Position numbers and translations under genes: made by a program
Notes under the pieces: model-generated
The model's database searches: none
Told to the model about the DNA's origin: nothing
The model's input: only the letters and a program-made list of their open reading frames with translations
In this document: piece by piece, positions 11,712 through 23,791 of the stretch
Layout: each line of letters opens with the position of its first letter
Position numbering within the stretch: the first letter of the stretch is position 1
Assembly: GCA_963565915.1 (NCBI GenBank)
Contig: OY751493.1
Span: 3,348,001-3,412,000 of the forward strand
Reading direction: 5' to 3'
Length of the DNA stretch: 64,000 nucleotides
Source: Entoloma clypeatum
Taxonomy: Eukaryota; Basidiomycota; Agaricomycetes; Agaricales; Entolomataceae

Positions 11712-14120
11712 TTATAATGCCGACCCTAATCCCAGCCCTGTATTATTGGAACCCTGGGTCTCTTTTCCACCAACCAAAGGCTTGTTTTTGAGCAAACAGT
11801 AATCGCCAAACTGATTGTTACTTTGCCAATCTGCTCCAGGAGCCCAGAACGCCCTGGTCAGCAGTCGCGAGTGCCTCGCATCGATGAACGTTTTACAATA
11901 TACACGCTCCCATGTATGCTCGTCCAGAGCATAGCGGGGCTCAAGCGTAGAAGTTATTGGATGCAATGGGAAGTCAAGATCAACGAGATAATCACATGTC
12001 TCCACAGGGATCTTGGAAGAAGTGAATAGGAATCCAAAAAGGAAGTGGATAAGACTTACGTATCGCGACGTCTCCTCTTTGTTCAGGTCATTCTGATTTT
12101 CGGGGACGATACTGGTTCCTTGCCGAAGCCACCACCTCGACGTCAATGAAGCTTCCAATGGTGCATTTACGAAGTGACCTGGAAGGAGCCCGTTGAACTC
12201 GCTCTTTATAAAATGGACGGACACTCCATCTGGTACAAGATAATTCCCTGGGAACCGATGCCATTCCTTGCCAAGGCATAATTTGAGATCGAATTTCTTG
12301 ACAGGTGTAAGGTCAACGCGGGGAATATGTTCCGCACGTGTATCTCTGGGGTAAACAGGAAGGATACCGGTAACGTTGAGAAGGCGCGGAAGCTCCTCCG
12401 TTTCGAGTTTAAACAAAATGGTCATCGGGGCATGGTAATATTTCCAGAGCGCCATGCATCGGGAAAATGAGATAATACTCGCGGCAGCAATGACAGACAT
12501 AGTAAATCTGGCAAAGATCAGAGATCGTGAGGCCTGAGGATTGAATATTAGGAACAGGTATATTGTTCTAGGAGGACGAGAAAGGCGACTGACTCTATAC
12601 GGTGAATTTGTCAGTTTGATGAACAGAGTCTCTTGCCAACCTCGAATGAGGTACAACGCGACAGCAGCATTGAAACAAAGTAATGGATATGCGGGAAACA
12701 TAAAACGTTCTTCTTTGTGTGCTTGCGATGTCAATATTCCAAACCACAGATAGAAAGGAGCCAGTCGGAAGGCGAGAAGCGTAAACGGAGAGCTCTCATT
12801 GGATGTAGGCCTGACAAATCCTAATCGTTTGCTGTCGACGACGAAAGTCACTGCGAGTGCTGGAAGTGCCAAGAAAGCCAGCGGCACCAGGACATTGAAG
12901 TTCAGAATGAGGTTGAGGAAGTAATAGTGCCAAGGAGATGTTCCGTAGAGGTCTGGTCCTCGTTCGACTCCACCAAAGATGTTGTACCGGACGATATTCC
13001 AAGGAACCACTGTCAGCCTCCCATATGCCACGCTATCGATGAAGACCACAGGGATCTGAAGCCATCATAAGGAAGCAGAAGACCTCGAAAAAGAGTTGCT
13101 ATATTTACAGATATGAGTGAAGCAATGATGCCAGCACCGACAAGACGTTTCCAGCGCTTGGAGATCCAAGACATATAAACCTCCGGCACCACTCGGTCAG
13201 CTCCAAAAATGAAGAGTTCTTCGAACACAAATGGAATTGCTAAAGCCAACGCAAATGGCCATCCAACGACTGCACCAGTCACAAAAGCTAAAGTTGCCAG
13301 CCATGTCCGGCGGCTATTGCGAATGCTCGATAGCTCCATGGCGTACGAAAAAGCAAACATGGTCATGTACATTGCGAAGGTCGAGGGGAGAAACGCTGGA
13401 AGGAAAAAATCAACATATTTTCTCATCGAGTCAGCCGAGCATACCTGCAGATGCATTCCACATGCCAGCACTGAAGAGGAGCATGAAGAAAAGATAACGA
13501 CCGACCCTGTCATTTATCTTTTCGGCGACCGTACGATAGAATTTGGCTTCTGCAACTACACAGATGGTAGCTAGTAGCATCCTGACAGCAAAAAACACGG
13601 GCCGCTTAGGATATGTTGAGATGGTGCAATAAACATGGGATGCGAGTGACGGACCTTTTCTGGACCGAGAAGGACGGGAACGATGCGAGTGGGAAGGAGA
13701 TGGAGAAGAATGTATGCCCAGCTTCGGATAGCATACTGAGGAGAGGTTTCCCAGGTCTGGAAGCCAGAGCCTCGGTCCAAAAAATGCAAGGGTTCCCAAA
13801 AGTTGTAGACTGGAATGGCGTGAGGTTTACGGCGAGAGAGGAAGTCAGGATGCGTACCTTCGTCACAGTCATCGATGTTGGAATACATTGCACCCGCTAT
13901 GCGGACCAGGAGGAGGATGCGGAACGCGAGAGAAAAGCTGGGAGACCATGGGCGTCGCTGTGCTCTGAGAGAGATGAGGGCGGGCGGGTCAACGAGAGAG
14001 AGGGAGAGAGACTGACCTGCGGAGTTGGTCCTGTAGGATGCCGGTGTGACGTGCGGGTTTCTGTGGAGCAGGCGTAGGCTCCGGGCGACGGAGGCGTATG
14101 TTCTGGACAGCAGAGGCCAT
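11712..14120 (-). CDS. ALG9: ALG9 alpha-1,2-mannosyltransferase (dolichol-linked oligosaccharide synthesis)
   Basis: Adds mannose from dolichol-phosphate-mannose to the growing N-glycan precursor in the ER lumen (GT22 family). The first exon starts MASAVQNIRLRRPEPTPAP at 14120. After an intron the family's lumenal loop appears as 'YSNIDDCDE' spliced to 'VYNFWEPLHFL'. Further motifs are 'TWETSPQYAIRSWAY', 'AFLPSTFAMYMTMFAFSYAM', 'AVVGWPFALALAIPFVFEEL', 'YNIFGGVERGPDLYGTSPWHYYFLN' (in pieces) and 'KEERFMFPAYPLLCFNAAVAL'. Many hydrophobic segments fit a multi-pass ER membrane protein. The C-terminal soluble part ends 'WQSNNQFGDYCLLKN' plus a short tail. About five introns. ALG12 and other GT22 enzymes are alternatives, but the GTSPWHYYFLN loop and overall match favour ALG9. 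Confidence 0.9.
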
Positions 14121-14378
14121 ACATACCTGAACAAACAAGTGCAATTTTCACAAGAACCGGATCGCCGATCTATCGCCGCAACACTTATTTACGTCCCTGC
14201 ACTCGTGTATGTGCCTGCGGCGGGAATGTCCACTTCCGAATAAGGGTGGACTTACCCCAAATATCGCTGCCATGCTTCTTAGTGAAATGTCCTCTGGTTC
14301 GCCTAGACTTTGTTGCCCTCGCTCGTTTGCCAACCACCACCACCACAATCGACGACCTCCCCACTTCCAATACTCGTC

Positions 14379-16378
14379 ATGGACTCCCCCGAGACGGCAG
14401 AGTACTATATCACCGTCACTCAAATATACTTTTGTGGTACGTTCGCTGCCGTCCACGCTTCCGCTCCTCCCTCTTTCTGACCCGAGGATTTTGCAGCCAT
14501 GTGTACCAAATTCTCCTTCCATCTTACCTTCCTCATTTTGACGCGTGTTCTTTCGCATAGATGCGATAGTCCTCTACGACTGGATCATCAGTCTTACCAG
14601 AGAATGGACTTTCGTGAGCTTGCATTATTTCCTCTTTTTACTCGGTCATTGATTTCTTGGCAGATTTGGAAGACGTATTGGACTCCTGTCAAAGTAGGAT
14701 ATCTGTTCTGCCGGCAAGTTTTCCGTTTCGTCCCAGGTTTCGCTCCCCCCATGACCTTGCTCGTCTAATCTAGCTATTGGGTCATCGCTGTCGTTCCTTA
14801 CCTCCTCTACTCCTTTGTTCTCGAACATTCCTTGGAAGAATGCGAGAGGATGTTCAGGGTATCTCCACCCCTCTCGATCCGTTACCAAACGCCGCTCATG
14901 CACGCTTTGACTCAGATTCCGGTTGCACTTGCAATGTGGAATCAAGTCGGCTCACAAGGCTCGTGTTCTCAGCCATATATGCTGTCTTCCCACTGACAAT
15001 ACTCATGAATTAGTCATTCTTCTCATTCGCACTTTTGCTTTCTTCAATAAGAATGTCTTCGTTTTGGTTTTTCTTTCGTCTGCCCTTTCTGGGGTGATTG
15101 CATATCAGCTCTACGTTGCTCTCGCGCAGATGCTCCGTGGGTTTCCATTCTCTTACACTTCCTCGTCTACTCATAATTTGAACTAGTACTCCCGTTCGCC
15201 AAACCTCCTTATGTGAGCCCTTTCAAATTTCGTTTTCGCCTTCCAATTCACATCCTCCCTCCAGACCAGAGGACCTTGTTTTCCGATGTCAAAACCGCAT
15301 TCTGCACATCTTCTCGGCGAGTCAATTTTTCCGCCTTCCAAAACTTCTTTGATTTACACTCTGGACAGGCTTTTTTGTTGGTAGTGCACCAAACCATGAA
15401 CAACAAGATACTGATTATCTGCTCCCAGATTGCCCCACTCCTTTTCGATACCATTGTTACTTCCATGACCGTCGGCAAGGCCATTTACATCCGCAGACAA
15501 CATGGAGGTCCGAACAATAAACTCATCCAGACTTTCATTCGCGAAGGTACATAGCTCTCTTTCCTCCTTGCCATGTTTCTATCATCTGATCCTTACCTGC
15601 CAGGTGTTTTCTATTACATTTTGATTTCTGTCGCAAACTTGGTTCGTCCTTCACCCTATCTTAACTTTGCGCGTCACGATTGATTGGGCCATCAGATCAA
15701 TGGAATATTCTATCTGCAGTATGAGCTTTAACCTTCGCTGCGCACTATAATTTTACTCATTAAATTCCAACAGACCTCGTCAGGTCATCTCTGCGATTAA
15801 TATTCCTTTGAGTGTCATGTTGGGTCCGGTTTTAGCCTGCCGTCTCGTACGAGGTCTTTCTTCTCTTCACTCTAATTCAGAAATAAGTATTCTGTCAGGT
15901 CCTCGACCTCCGTCAACGTGGCTCGGAAACGGTGTCCGAATCAGTAGGAACGGCCGCATTTACCACCAAGTCGATGGCCCAGCAACAAGACTCTCCCTTC
16001 ACTCCCCCTGGACGCATGCGCAAGGGCTACAGCCGCCACTCCCGGAATGGAATCAACACGTTCAGCTCCAACGTCATGCTTACTACTCTCGGAAGTATCC
16101 CTCCTGACCCCGACCTCTTCGAGCAAGACATTGTTGAGATGGATAATGCTCGCTTTGGGCTGAATACTGACGTTGGCAGCCTCAATACTGCTATCGGAGG
16201 AGACGACGGGGAGCCTCTGCCTGAGGGCGAGAGTCATGCTAACGGAACACCGACACCGACGTATCACTCCCTTGAGTTCAGCTCCAGGGGAGGCTCTAGT
16301 CGTCCAAGTCAAGAGGATTTCAGATTCAGAGCTGTCCGAGGTGACTCGGACGTGGAATTTGGACTATCAATGGTCTGA
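14379..16378 (+). CDS. Seven-helix DUF6533-type membrane protein
   Basis: A multi-exon gene for a polytopic membrane protein of a family greatly expanded in Agaricomycetes. The N-terminus reads 'MDSPETAEYYITVTQIYF'; an acidic/aromatic stretch follows, 'DAIVLYDWIISLTREWTF', then 'IWKTYWTPVKVGYLFCRYW' (in two exons), the pattern used to recognise DUF6533. Later exons give helices such as 'NVFVLVFLSSALSGVIAYQLY', 'PLLFDTIVTSMTVGKAIYI' and 'VFYYILISVANLINGIFYL'. A cytosolic tail follows, rich in Ser, Asp and Gly, ending 'SDVEFGLSMV'. About nine introns. Ligand and function of the family are unknown to me; some authors compare the topology to receptors, but nothing here proves signalling. Confidence 0.75.
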
Positions 16379-17762
16379 TAACGATTCCACCCTTGTGATG
16401 TCCCTGCATTTTTCTTGGTTACGGTTACGTTACTATACAGGTTGGAATTCCATCACACCATTCGATGGATGCTAACTCTCTATGGCTCGCAATAATCCTT
16501 TCCTTAAGTTACCATCCTTGCCCTGGCCCCTGAGTCATTCGCGCATGTATTTCTAGTCCTTTTCCAAGTCCTTTATGCTATGTTTCATCCACCCACGTTC
16601 CTTGGTAATCTCCCCTCACATACACCCTACCCCCGTTAACACCTTACATCGTACACGATCATCGCATCGCGCTAGTAGCAGGTCCGTCATTGCAATGTTA
16701 CGCCGTTTGCATAGAAAACTCCTCGACACTCCGACGTGATCCCCATGAGCGACGCCGATTGCCGCTCGAGGTGCTCGTCGATGAGTGCACCAACTTAAGC
16801 TGGAATTGGATATTCAACATTGCATGTTTGAAATTTGATGTAGAATTGAAATAGAAAATTTAAAAGTTCAAGTAAATATAGTAATTAAGTCCCACTCAAT
16901 TTGCAGTTTAGTTTTCCATCTTGCAGTATCATGAGTATGGTCTCACTTGATTGGAAACTTGATGGCCAGTGATAGAGAATTAACGATAGGCATATTCAGA
17001 GTTGAAGTGCACTGCACCGTCGCTCACAGTTGTCGTTTGCTCTTCGCGACCAGCACCATATGGTTGACGAAAAACGAAATAAACCGCGAATTGAGTGGGA
17101 TTAATGTGAAGGGCATCCAGCTCAATGAGCAGAGACCCATCCACGTCGTGATGGCGACCGGGTTGTTTGGGTGTGAGAATCATGCACTCCAGCCCCTTTT
17201 GGACCGAGCCCTCGTGGTGTCTTGCTAAGCACTAAGACCTACGGTTCGGCGATTTATTTCATCGTTGGGAATAGAAAGAAAGTGGAGGTTGGGACTCAAC
17301 TTAGTAGTCTCCCAGTGTGCGTTCGGAATCCTATAGTCAATCAAGCAATACGAAAATGGGCTCCGCCTTGCACGCAGACATGCAAGCGACGGTGATTTCA
17401 TACCAGTTAAGGCGGCATTCCTTGCGGGACACATTCTCCGCTGCCTTTATGTTCTTCATGTACTACCGGACGTCGAATCTTCATCAATCGCCGTTTCGAG
17501 GAAGCTCCTACCAATTGAAATGGTCCCTTCAGCGAGATAGATAAGCTTTCCAAAGTGGTAAGATCCGGGTTTCGTTAGGCCCCGGGGCAGAAATTTGGAT
17601 CATGGCTTGTTCAAAAAGGTGATCGTCCTATCAATTCACTCAAAAGACGATCATATCGAGTCTGTCTAGGGGAGACAACAAAGTGTCGTAGGCCGTGGGA
17701 TTCTATAAGGGATTGGGAAACTGTCTGATTATTTTTGTAAACCAGAAATACTTACTTTGAAA
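16379..17762. other. 1.4-kb stretch without a recognisable gene
   Basis: The longest gene-free interval in the window. It holds only short frames (for example minus strand 16980-17183 and 17225-17434) with no family I recognise, and an AT-richer patch at about 16800-16930. I see no terminal repeats, transposase or tRNA. It could contain the promoter of the CutC gene, a non-coding RNA or decayed sequence. Confidence 0.5.
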
Positions 17763-18912
17763 ATGCATACGGCGGCTAGCTCAATCCTCATTGAAGTCTG
17801 TGTCGACTCCGTCCGATCCGCCATCAAGTCCGTTCAAATTACCCTCGGTTCCTTGTCTCCGCCTAACATCATCGAAACGACTGTAGCGCTGCAAGCGGTG
17901 GCGCTGACAGACTCGAACTCTGTGCCAATCTAGGTCTCGGTGGTGGAACGACGCCAAGTATCGGCTTGTTAACAGCTGTTCAAAGGATAACTGACCTGCC
18001 TATCATGGTCTGGACAACGGCCTGATCTATCTACGTGGTCTCTGAGCCCATCCCCTTACCAGGTCATGATTCGACCTCGCACTGGAGATTTTATGTATTC
18101 TGAGGATGAGGTCAACGTTATACGGGAAGATATTCGTGTGTTCAAGGATCGCGGAGTCCGTGGGATCGTTGTTGGGTTTCTGACCAAGGACGGTCAAGTG
18201 GACGGGGATCGCACGAAACAGTGGGATCATATTTTGTGGTTGTTTTTTTTTTTTCACCTGGTTTCAGAATCGTGGACGATGCTTTCCCTCTAGAGGGTGA
18301 GGTATAAGCTGTATCCATCCTGCTATAAAGTGCTTCTTACCCAGCACCAGTTTGCTTCCATCGAGCGTTTGATATGACTCGTGATCCTGACGAAGGTGAC
18401 CGTTCCAACCTCGAACACCACCATCCTTGCCTCCTCATGGCGCTATACAGCACTGCGCGATATCAAAAGTATAGGGGGTATATCCAGAATACTCACAAGG
18501 TTACAATAGCCAATTTATCAACTACCCTGATTTCTAACGTCAATCTAGTGGCCAAAGACCAAGGGTCACCGAAGCGCTATCTCAGATCACAATCAAATCA
18601 CTTCTTCGCACAATGAACCAGCTCGTTCAAGACCCATGGGGCTTGGCCATCTTGCCTGGGAGCGGTATCAATGCTATAAGCGTGGGAGCGATACTGGATT
18701 CCTTCTTGCCTCTTGGATTGCGTGAAATTCACCTTAGCGGCGCTGATTGGGTGGAGGGCAATATGGTCTTCAGACGTGAGTGTATGGGTATGGGAGTTGG
18801 AGGTAGCGGAGAATGGGGAGTTTGGTTGACGGATGAAGAAACGGTGCGGAGAGTAAGGCACATCGCGGATGCACGTTGGGAACAGTTTGTCAAGAATTCG
18901 GAACCCATATAG
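17763..18912 (+). CDS. Copper homeostasis protein CutC homolog
   Basis: A TIM-barrel protein linked to copper handling; its biochemical activity is not settled. The spliced product reads 'ILIEVCVDSVRSAINAA', 'GGADRLELCANLGLGGGTTPS', 'LPIMVMIRPRTGDFMYS', 'IVVGFLTKDGQVD', 'VCFHRAFDMTRDPDEA', 'LRDIKSIGGISRILT', 'ILPGSGINA' and 'LREIHLSGADW', which follow the CutC order closely. Introns fall near 17830-17885, 18010-18062, 18220-18267, 18299-18350, 18397-18445 and 18496-18548. All junctions give in-phase reading. The C-terminus has a Gly-rich insertion ('GMGMGVGGSGEWG') and a final helix with 'ETVRRVRHIADARWEQF'. Length of about 290 residues is a little over bacterial CutC. Confidence 0.9.
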
Positions 18913-18942
18913 ACCACTAGGAAATACATACGACGCGTCGTG

Positions 18943-18948
18943 CACGTG
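18943..18948. promoter_or_regulatory. CACGTG palindrome upstream of the bromodomain gene
   Basis: Reads GTGCACGTGAC between the CutC stop and the bromodomain-protein start. Candidate bHLH site only. Confidence 0.35.
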
Positions 18949-19088
18949 ACTGGATAATCCATCACAAGGATTGCTGGCCTTGCATCCCGATAAATTGGGA
19001 GTTTTTTTGGAATTTCCTTGCGCATCCAGTATATCTCCTCTCAATTCCCGTCAGTGGACATATAACGAACGTCAATTCGAACGTGAGC

Positions 19089-21226
19089 ATGTCAAAGAGG
19101 GAACACGAGCAGTTGACTGGTTTGAACGAAGTAGAGGGGCGTCGGACCAAACGTCGGAGAGAGGCAGCTGTCGCCATATCTCACGAAGCCAATAGCCTCC
19201 CCTCAGATCCGGCGGTACCAGAATCCGAAGATGCTGGCCAGGGAGGTGGTCCAGTCAAAGAGTTGATACAAGAGGAAGGTCTCAAACTGTGGCAAACTGT
19301 GAAGGATGCAGTCAACAAAGAGTGCGTCCCAGTCCTGCCTTTTTCGCCTTTCGCTCTGGGAACCAATCTCACATCACACTTCATACTCTTTGCCCTAATT
19401 TTGCAGGGGGCGAACACTTTCCCTAGATTTCCTTCGACGGCCCTCTAAACGACAATATCCTGATTATTATCGGCTCATTCAACAACCCATCGCACTTGAT
19501 GAAATCAAAAAGAAACTCGACAATGGCGATTACCCGAGTCTCGAAGCAGTCAAGGATGATTTCGAGCTATGCTTCAATAACGCAAAGCAGTACAACATGA
19601 AGGACAGTGTTATCTGGAGTGATGCTAAGGAGTTGCTGGTGCGTGTTCATTTGTGTTATGGATTCCTGGGACATTGCCTCATTCTATTTCATCCTAGAAA
19701 CTTGTCAACAAGGCGTATAGTAAGATGACAGCCGCTGACGAGGACGGCGAGAATGCAGACGGTGATGGGAAGGGAAAATCCAAGTCACCTAATCTGACGC
19801 GCCTTATCAAATCTAGACTTCAGAAATTGGTGGACAAAACAGATGAGACGTGAGTCTCAACCCTTTATCTGGGCGGCGTAGTGTTCAATGCCATAATCTC
19901 AGTGGTCGCGTCCTTTCCACGGAGTTTATGGAACTTCCGTCAAGGAAGGAGTGGGCTATCTATTATAAGACGATTAAACGGCCCCAATGCCTTGAAAATA
20001 TCTTTGTGTGTTTGTTCCTCGACTTAAGATTTCTTCCGTTGACTTCAAACCGCAAAGAAACGTATCAAACGGAAGGAATATTATGATGCTGGCGAATTTG
20101 CCGCCGATGTTGAACTTGTCTTTGCCAATGCGTTGTCATTCAACCAGGAACATACGCTTATCTGGGAAGATGCCCGAACACTGCGCGTGAGTAGGTTTGC
20201 TGAAATCCTCACCCCTTTCTTATATGTCTGCATCAGGATTACTTCCGTCATCTGATGTCAGATATGCCCCCACCTTACGCACTTGCTGAGTACACGAAGC
20301 CGTCCAACGGGAAAATAAAAATAAAAATGCCAGCTCAGCCGGTCACATCCCCATCAATTCTCCCAACACCCGCCTCTCCAGCTCAACCTCCCGCTTCCTC
20401 TGCTCTTCTCCTGCGCGTCCCTGCGTCGAATCAAGCAAAGCCATCGCCAGAATCAACACCCATTGTAAACAATGTTCCTGCGCCTGTCGTGACTGCCACC
20501 CTGGCCACTCCTGTCGCACTCCATCCAGTCACCACAGCGACTACTTCGACCACTGTAGCTACACAACCTATCCCCTATGTCAATAACTCATTTTCTCACT
20601 ACCCCAATGCTCCCTACATTCCTCCGGCAGCTTCCTCGACACCCTCGTCCACGTCAAATCTCCCGATATCAGATGCACTTCCCCAGACCCATTCGGCCTC
20701 CCGTTCGCCTGCGCCCTCTTCTAATAATCCATTGAAATCCACATCCTTGACGATACAGCCCAGCGGCCGCTCGCTCGAACTTGACTATCGAGATGGTGTT
20801 AAATGTTGGGCGATGCGGCTGGTTCCTGGTGAAACTGAAGTGCATGTTGCTCGGGTCGTCTTCCTGGACGGCGAAGAGGAGGAGGAGAGCAGTGGTGAAG
20901 AGGAGGATAACGAAGCTGATGAGGGGTTGAATGCCGAAGAAGAACAGATAAATGACGTTTCTTCGAAGACGAGCCGGAAGAAAGGCAGAGGCAAGGGAAA
21001 GGGACGACCAAAGATGGCCAAGGGAGGTGTCAGAGCGAAGGCTACTCCCGCGAAAAAGAAAAAACCGAAGCCGTCGGTCCACGTAACGCTGAACGGCACC
21101 TTGGTCAAGGCGCAACCAGACACAAGGAAATGGGTCATCCAACCCTCCATAGGCATGAATGTCCTTGAGGTCGGCGAGAGTGGAGGGCTGATTTGGAAGG
21201 TATATATTCAACGGAGTACGTTATGA
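19089..21226 (+). CDS. Double-bromodomain protein of the RSC/SWI-SNF type (Rsc4-like)
   Basis: Probably a chromatin-remodelling subunit that reads acetylated histones. An N-terminal basic stretch ('RRTKRRREAAV') precedes bromodomain 1, seen across exons as 'RRPSKRQYPDYYRLIQQPI', 'LDEIKKKLDNGDY' and 'LCFNNAKQYNMKDSVIW'. Bromodomain 2 reads 'FMELPSRKEWAIYYKTIKRP' and 'DVELVFANALSFNQEHTLIW'. A Pro/Ser/Ala-rich linker (from about 20255) follows, then acidic and basic patches including 'KKGRGKGKGRPKMAKGG'. A C-terminal folded segment, 'WVIQPSIGMNVLEVGESGG', resembles the C-terminal domain of yeast Rsc4. The acetyl-lysine asparagine is visible in both domains (NAKQYN, NALSFN). The last exon may splice at about 21216 rather than stop at 21226. 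Confidence 0.85.
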
Positions 21227-21347
21227 GTGCCTACCATCGATGTTTTATGTATCCTACTGTACATATTGTTTAATGCCTCTAGCTCACTCATCGACTTTGT
21301 CATTTATGTAACCCCAGCTTATTTAACCCTTCCCTCCACATTGCTAT

Positions 21348-23701
21348 ATGCCACCTCGGTGCAGGGTAAGGTTGATCCTCCAACGCTGTCTAATATTTCA
21401 TGGCTATGGTTTAGAATTATAATGCTGACGGGACGCCTATCCGAGAGGGTTGTCCTCGCGGTGCAGGTTGCCATTACCCCCACCCTGGAAGCTCAGCATG
21501 GGACAGTGCGACTGGTTATGCAAGTACTTTGCAAATATTGTCTATGGATGTGATGTGATTATCTCATTATAGGACCATAGCAGAGGCAGTCGGGGGGGGA
21601 GGGGACGGGGAAGGGGACGGGGACGAGGTGCCCCTTCCGACTCATCCGCATCGTGGGGTGCGCCGCCACCACTTCCCGCCAAAGTTAGTTCTGTATGGGA
21701 CACATCTAGTTGGGGACCGACTAGTCCCTCATCGACACAACATTCCACGTCAGAAAATGGCATTTGGGATGGCTCACGGGGTAGACAAGCATCTACTTGT
21801 ACTCAACGAAGGGAAACGATACTATGGGACCCAACCACCTCTTCTAATGATCCCTCAGCATCCCTTTGGGGTGGAGCATCCTCGTCACAAAAAGAACAAG
21901 AAAAGATGAGCGATTCATGGGGCTGGGGTAGTAATGCCGATCAAGGTACCTCTGGCTGGGGAAATGAGGGTAATGGATGGGGTTCGAATGACAGAGTCGA
22001 TGCACGGGCTGTACCTGTTGCCTGGGGGGTCGCAAGTCCGCCAACTCCAAAAGCTAGTAGCGAAGAGAAATCTGTGTCTCGTGCCGAAAAACCCATGGGC
22101 AAGACGAGCGACTCATGGGGCTGGGGTAGCGACGCCAATCAAGGTACTTCTGGCTGGGGAAATGAGGGCAATGGATGGGGGTCGAATGACAGAGTCGATG
22201 CACGGGCTGTACCTGTTGCCTGGGGGGTCGCAAGTTCGCCAACTCCAAAAGCCAGTAGCGAAGAGAAATCTGTGTCTCGTGCCGGAGAACTCGTGGGCAA
22301 GATTGCAAAGCCCAGAAAACCAGAGGAAGACAAAAGTACCGGAGCTACCAACGCTAGGGCAGTGGAACCTTTCTCAAAAGGCATGAAACCGATTCCTCTG
22401 CCCGGCAGGAAACCCATTCGACGGGAGGGTTCTCCTCCTGTTTCGCCCCCTGCTGTTACCTTCGACAAAGCTCCGACCATGAAACTGAACCTGAACGTTC
22501 GAACAGACTCACTTGGTGTACCTAACGCAATGTCGAGCAGTGTTCCGGATTCGGCCTGTTCGACCTATCGCCGTGACACTGCTTTCCCTTCCAACCAGTC
22601 ATTCCAAAACACTATCTGGTATCTCCAATCGGCCGTCAGACTTCAGCTCGAACTTGATGCAGCCAAAAGGGCGGACGAGGACTGGAAGCGGACGCAGTCA
22701 TCATCTCAGTATTCTCGAGCTTCCCTGTCAGTGAGGATCAAGTTCGACAAACTACGTGCGACATACAAACAGGAGGAGAACAGAATAAAGAAACGACTGG
22801 ATGAGGCGATTAAGATCCTTTCCGAGTCTCCTCATCTATCAGAATCTTCGAAGCCTCTCCCAGAGGTGGACATCCAGCAGTTGATGCTGTATACCACTCA
22901 ATTGAAAGACTGGTTAAAGGAACTTGAAGCATTTACTCAGTGGAAATCGCCCACGCCTTTCGAGGCGCCGCCTGATACACTTCGCGAAGCTTGGAAGAAC
23001 ATCAAAGACTCCATGGCAGCTGTGGAAGAGATTTCTGAGAGGATAACGGAACAGACAGCAGAGTTCAAGAACACCATCCTCCGGGATTTTATTGATTCAA
23101 AAGCAAAGGCATTGCTTGATGTACACAATGCAACGGACACGAGGATGGTGGCAGATAGCTATGAGAGCCTGCTGTCGGAAGCAAACCAACTGGGCCAGAG
23201 TCTCACGGTCCAGGTGGAACCTGTGGCGGATCTCATTGGAACGTCTCACGGAGACCAGAAGGAACTCGAACACCTTAAAGCCCAACTGGTAGAAGAACTC
23301 AATGTCCAAGAACAGGTAAGCCACCTCACCCAAGATACGAACCTCCTGCACCTACGTTTCTTCTTCAGATAAAGCTCTCTTTCAAGCAATTCGACGAATG
23401 GCAACGGGAAGACGCCGCTCGGATTCAGCAGATGAAGAAACAATTGCAATCTCTGCATGAACTACCCAGGCCAGTTCCCCCTCCCGCAAATTTGGAAGAG
23501 TTGCTCCCAGAGATTCGGAGGATGGTCGTTGACAACCTCGAAAAAGAAGTTGCTGTCCTGATCGACCAACTGCGGGCGGCTTGTGAGAAGAACAGTGATG
23601 TTTTTGTTTCAGAGATCTACAAGAACCTTCAACCCACCCTGGACTTGACAGATGCCTTATGTACTCGTGCCCGGGAGGCCGTGAATGCACGAAAAGCTTG
23701 A
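21348..23701 (+). CDS. CCCH zinc-finger, RGG-box and coiled-coil protein
   Basis: Unnamed protein likely to bind RNA. A short first exon (MPPRCR) splices over 21360s-21412 to an exon giving 'NADGTPIREGCPRGAGCHYP', so the first Cys and the C-x5-C-x3-H end form one CCCH finger with an unusually wide first gap (13 residues). An intron follows, then an RGG box ('RGGRGRGRGRGRG') near 21590-21632. Next is a Trp-Gly-rich region with two near-identical 66-residue repeats, a basic linker, and a long helical part from about 22600 with heptad character ('LKAQLVEELNVQEQ', 'WQREDAARIQQMKKQLQSL'). The last exon starts after an intron near 23314-23370 and ends 'AREAVNARKA'. The exact splice before the RGG box is uncertain. 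No orthologue name known to me. Confidence 0.75.
21912..22307 (+). repeat. Direct tandem duplication, 2 x 198 bp, coding
   Basis: Copy 1 is 21912-22109 and copy 2 is 22110-22307. Each begins GA(T/C)TCATGGGGCTGGGG and encodes 66 residues starting 'DSWGWGS'. The copies differ at only a few bases, which suggests a recent in-frame duplication. Confidence 0.9.
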
Positions 23702-23791
23702 GGTTATATATTAACCGATGTATACTGAATATTTAGCGATAACGTATATTACCTTCCGCCTGTATTAATCACAGTCCATTTATCGGTGTAG

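Noticed and set aside
16980..17434. Short minus-strand frames in the gene-free interval
   Set aside because: No recognisable family, no supporting splice pattern, and composition close to random.
20669..21211. Long minus-strand frames opposite the bromodomain gene
   Set aside because: They are antisense shadows of Pro/Ser-rich and Lys/Glu-rich coding sequence with no domain of their own.
21941..22480. Minus-strand repeated frames across the WG repeats
   Set aside because: They arise from the antisense of the duplicated coding unit.
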